Made by a program: the position numbers and the translations under genes | Notes under the pieces: generated by a model | Database searches by the model: none | What the model saw: only the letters and a program-made list of their open reading frames with translations | Told to the model about the DNA's origin: nothing | Shown here: one piece after another, positions 62,745 through 64,000 of the stretch | Layout of the letters: every line of letters starts with the position of its first letter | How positions within the stretch are numbered: position 1 is the first letter of the stretch | NCBI GenBank assembly: GCA_963724825.1 | Contig: CAVRWT010000004.1 | Span: 1-64,000 of the forward strand | Direction: 5' to 3' | DNA: 64,000 nt | Source: JALYNX01 sp963724825 | GTDB taxonomy: Bacteria; Actinomycetota; Acidimicrobiia; Spongiisociales; ZC4RG35

Positions 62745-64000
62745 TGATGATGCCCCGAACACGAAGTGGATTTCGCGCCTATTCGGTCGCTTTGATCTCC
62801 TTGCTGGCTCTGGTTTCGAGTTGCAGCCAGCAAGCCGTCACCCCCTCATCCTCCATTGACTCCACCGCTCCGACATCGACCAGCGGCACGACGACCGCCA
62901 CACCTCCCACCGTTAGGACGGGGGGGCGGCCGACCTGCGACGCCCAGGCATCCGGGACGATCTGGACCGTGGCAGGCATCGGCGACTTCGACATACCCGA
63001 GGCGGATCGGGCAACTGGCGATGGCGGACCCGCCACGTCCGCGAGGCTGGACGGGCCGTGGAAGATCGACTTCGACGAGCTGGGGAACTTATACATCCAA
63101 GAGGACGCCCATCACGGCGACCAGTCCGAGTCCAATGCGGGGAGAATCCGTAGGGTCGATCCATCCGGGATCATCACCACCGTGGTAGGCCCGCCGACAA
63201 CGGGCGGGGAGGCGGCGCCTGGTGAAGCCGGGTCGCTTGAGTTGTGGGCCCCATGGGGCATGGCGCGCGACAACACTGGGACAACATATCTGAACAGCAA
63301 TGTCATCGACGGGGTCTACTTCTCCGGGATCTACCGCGTCGACGCGGCCGGAGCCGTCACAGTGTTCGCTGGCCGTGGTGAGGGCTCATCCGGTGATGGC
63401 GGGCCCGCCGTTGACGCAGAATTCGTGACCATCAGAGACCTGGCCCTTGATAACCAAGGCAACCTCTTCGTCGCCGACCTCGAGGACAGCAAGATTCGGA
63501 TGGTCGACACATCGGGAATCGTCTCAACTGTCGTCGGGACAGGCGAGCGTGGCTCCTCCGGCGACGGAGGCCCTGCCGTCGATGCTCAGCTCGACGAGCC
63601 GGAAGGCATCTTCGTCGACTCCTCCGGAAACCTTTACGTCGCCGATACGGGGAACAACCGGATCCGGAAGGTCGACGTGGCTGGGAACATCACGACGGTG
63701 GCTGGTCGCGGCCCGGTCGCCGCCAGCGATTACCTGGCGGATGGCGTGGCCGCGTTGGATGCCTACCTGGACCTACCGATCGACGTCTGGGTGGGCGACG
63801 ACGGCAGCATGTTCATCGTTGAGCGACAGAACCGTGTTCGACACATCGGCCCTGACGGCAGAACGACGACCATCGCCGGTACGGGTCAGGCAGGGTTCTC
63901 TGGTGAGGGTGGGCAAGCCACAGGCGCGCTCCTCGATTGGCCGTCGAGCATTTTCGTGGCGCCGGACGGCGTGCTGTACATCGCCGACTACGAGAATGCC
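62744..64000 (+). CDS. NHL-repeat lipoprotein, cut by the window end
   Basis: 419 residues visible and open at the edge. ATG 62744 overlaps the previous stop (TAATG). Signal peptide and lipobox (LISLLALVSSC), then NHL repeats with a recurring GNLYVADTGNNRIRKVD / TTVAGTGQAGFSGEGGQA pattern, at least four copies, forming a beta-propeller outside the membrane. Together with the sigma and membrane protein genes it looks like a signalling operon. Confidence 0.85.
   Translation, partial: MMMPRTRSGFRAYSVALISLLALVSSCSQQAVTPSSSIDSTAPTSTSGTTTATPPTVRTGGRPTCDAQASGTIWTVAGIGDFDIPEADRATGDGGPATSARLDGPWKIDFDELGNLYIQEDAHHGDQSESNAGRIRRVDPSGIITTVVGPPTTGGEAAPGEAGSLELWAPWGMARDNTGTTYLNSNVIDGVYFSGIYRVDAAGAVTVFAGRGEGSSGDGGPAVDAEFVTIRDLALDNQGNLFVADLEDSKIRMVDTSGIVSTVVGTGERGSSGDGGPAVDAQLDEPEGIFVDSSGNLYVADTGNNRIRKVDVAGNITTVAGRGPVAASDYLADGVAALDAYLDLPIDVWVGDDGSMFIVERQNRVRHIGPDGRTTTIAGTGQAGFSGEGGQATGALLDWPSSIFVAPDGVLYIADYENA

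Noticed and set aside
1..64000. CRISPR arrays, rRNA genes and transposase-bearing insertion sequences
   Set aside because: No regularly spaced repeats, no rRNA and no transposase motifs were seen anywhere in the window.

Overview
The window is high-GC bacterial chromosome, most likely from the Actinomycetota. A BldD-like regulator, a DUF222/HNH (13E12-type) protein, an Acg-type nitroreductase, many GTG/TTG starts and ATGA-type gene overlaps suggest the class Acidimicrobiia, but no ribosomal RNA is present to prove it. Gene density is high and the core genes are ordinary. Several core genes carry single-base frameshifts (leuD, the aromatic fusion gene, rpoD, pgpH), so indel errors in the assembly are likely and frameshifts should not be read as gene loss without checking.

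Layout. 1-3754 (+): ilvN end, a 68-residue LeuA-subdomain-like protein, leuB, leuC, leuD, all with overlapping starts and stops. 3751-6004 (-): a chorismate mutase/prephenate dehydratase/DAHP synthase triple fusion, preceded by a tiny Phe/Tyr-rich leader peptide with its own promoter and alternative hairpins. 6023-14008: accessory small membrane proteins and lipoproteins, two membrane-bound class III cyclases and an epimerase. 14215-18691: three tandem segments separated by 45-bp copies of the 3' half of tRNA-Asn and ending at the intact tRNA-Asn gene. They share flanking sequences containing a repeated 9-mer, GGCTACACA, and carry a soluble cyclase, an ECF41-type sigma factor with an SDR partner, and small proteins. 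No integrase lies inside.

18757-43000 is mostly a minus-strand housekeeping block: rpoD, dnaG, YceI, glyS, uppS, recO, era, a CBS transporter-like protein, ybeY, pgpH, phoH, bldD-like, rsmE, dnaJ, hrcA, hemW, lepA, holA, a divergent DHPS, comEC and comEA, with a PCD-like gene and rpsT on the plus strand. 43014-47532 holds PPK2, a zincin-like protein, leuS and a 3-hydroxyacyl-CoA dehydrogenase. 48209-52988 links a badly frameshifted cation/proton antiporter with two membrane proteins and glutamate decarboxylase, a possible pH-homeostasis group. 53042-60599 is accessory: a lipoprotein, HNH protein, acetyltransferase, then a plus-strand run of nitroreductase, small monooxygenase-like protein, AMP-forming ligase and membrane protein. 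A tRNA-Ala-like 3' fragment at 60735 may mark another island edge, followed by an ECF sigma/membrane protein/NHL-lipoprotein operon cut by the window end.

The strongest candidates for something new are the tandem integrase-less tRNA-Asn cassettes and the aromatic leader peptide in front of the triple-fusion gene. Next come the free-standing LeuA-subdomain protein and an SdrD-B-like domain inserted in PgpH.
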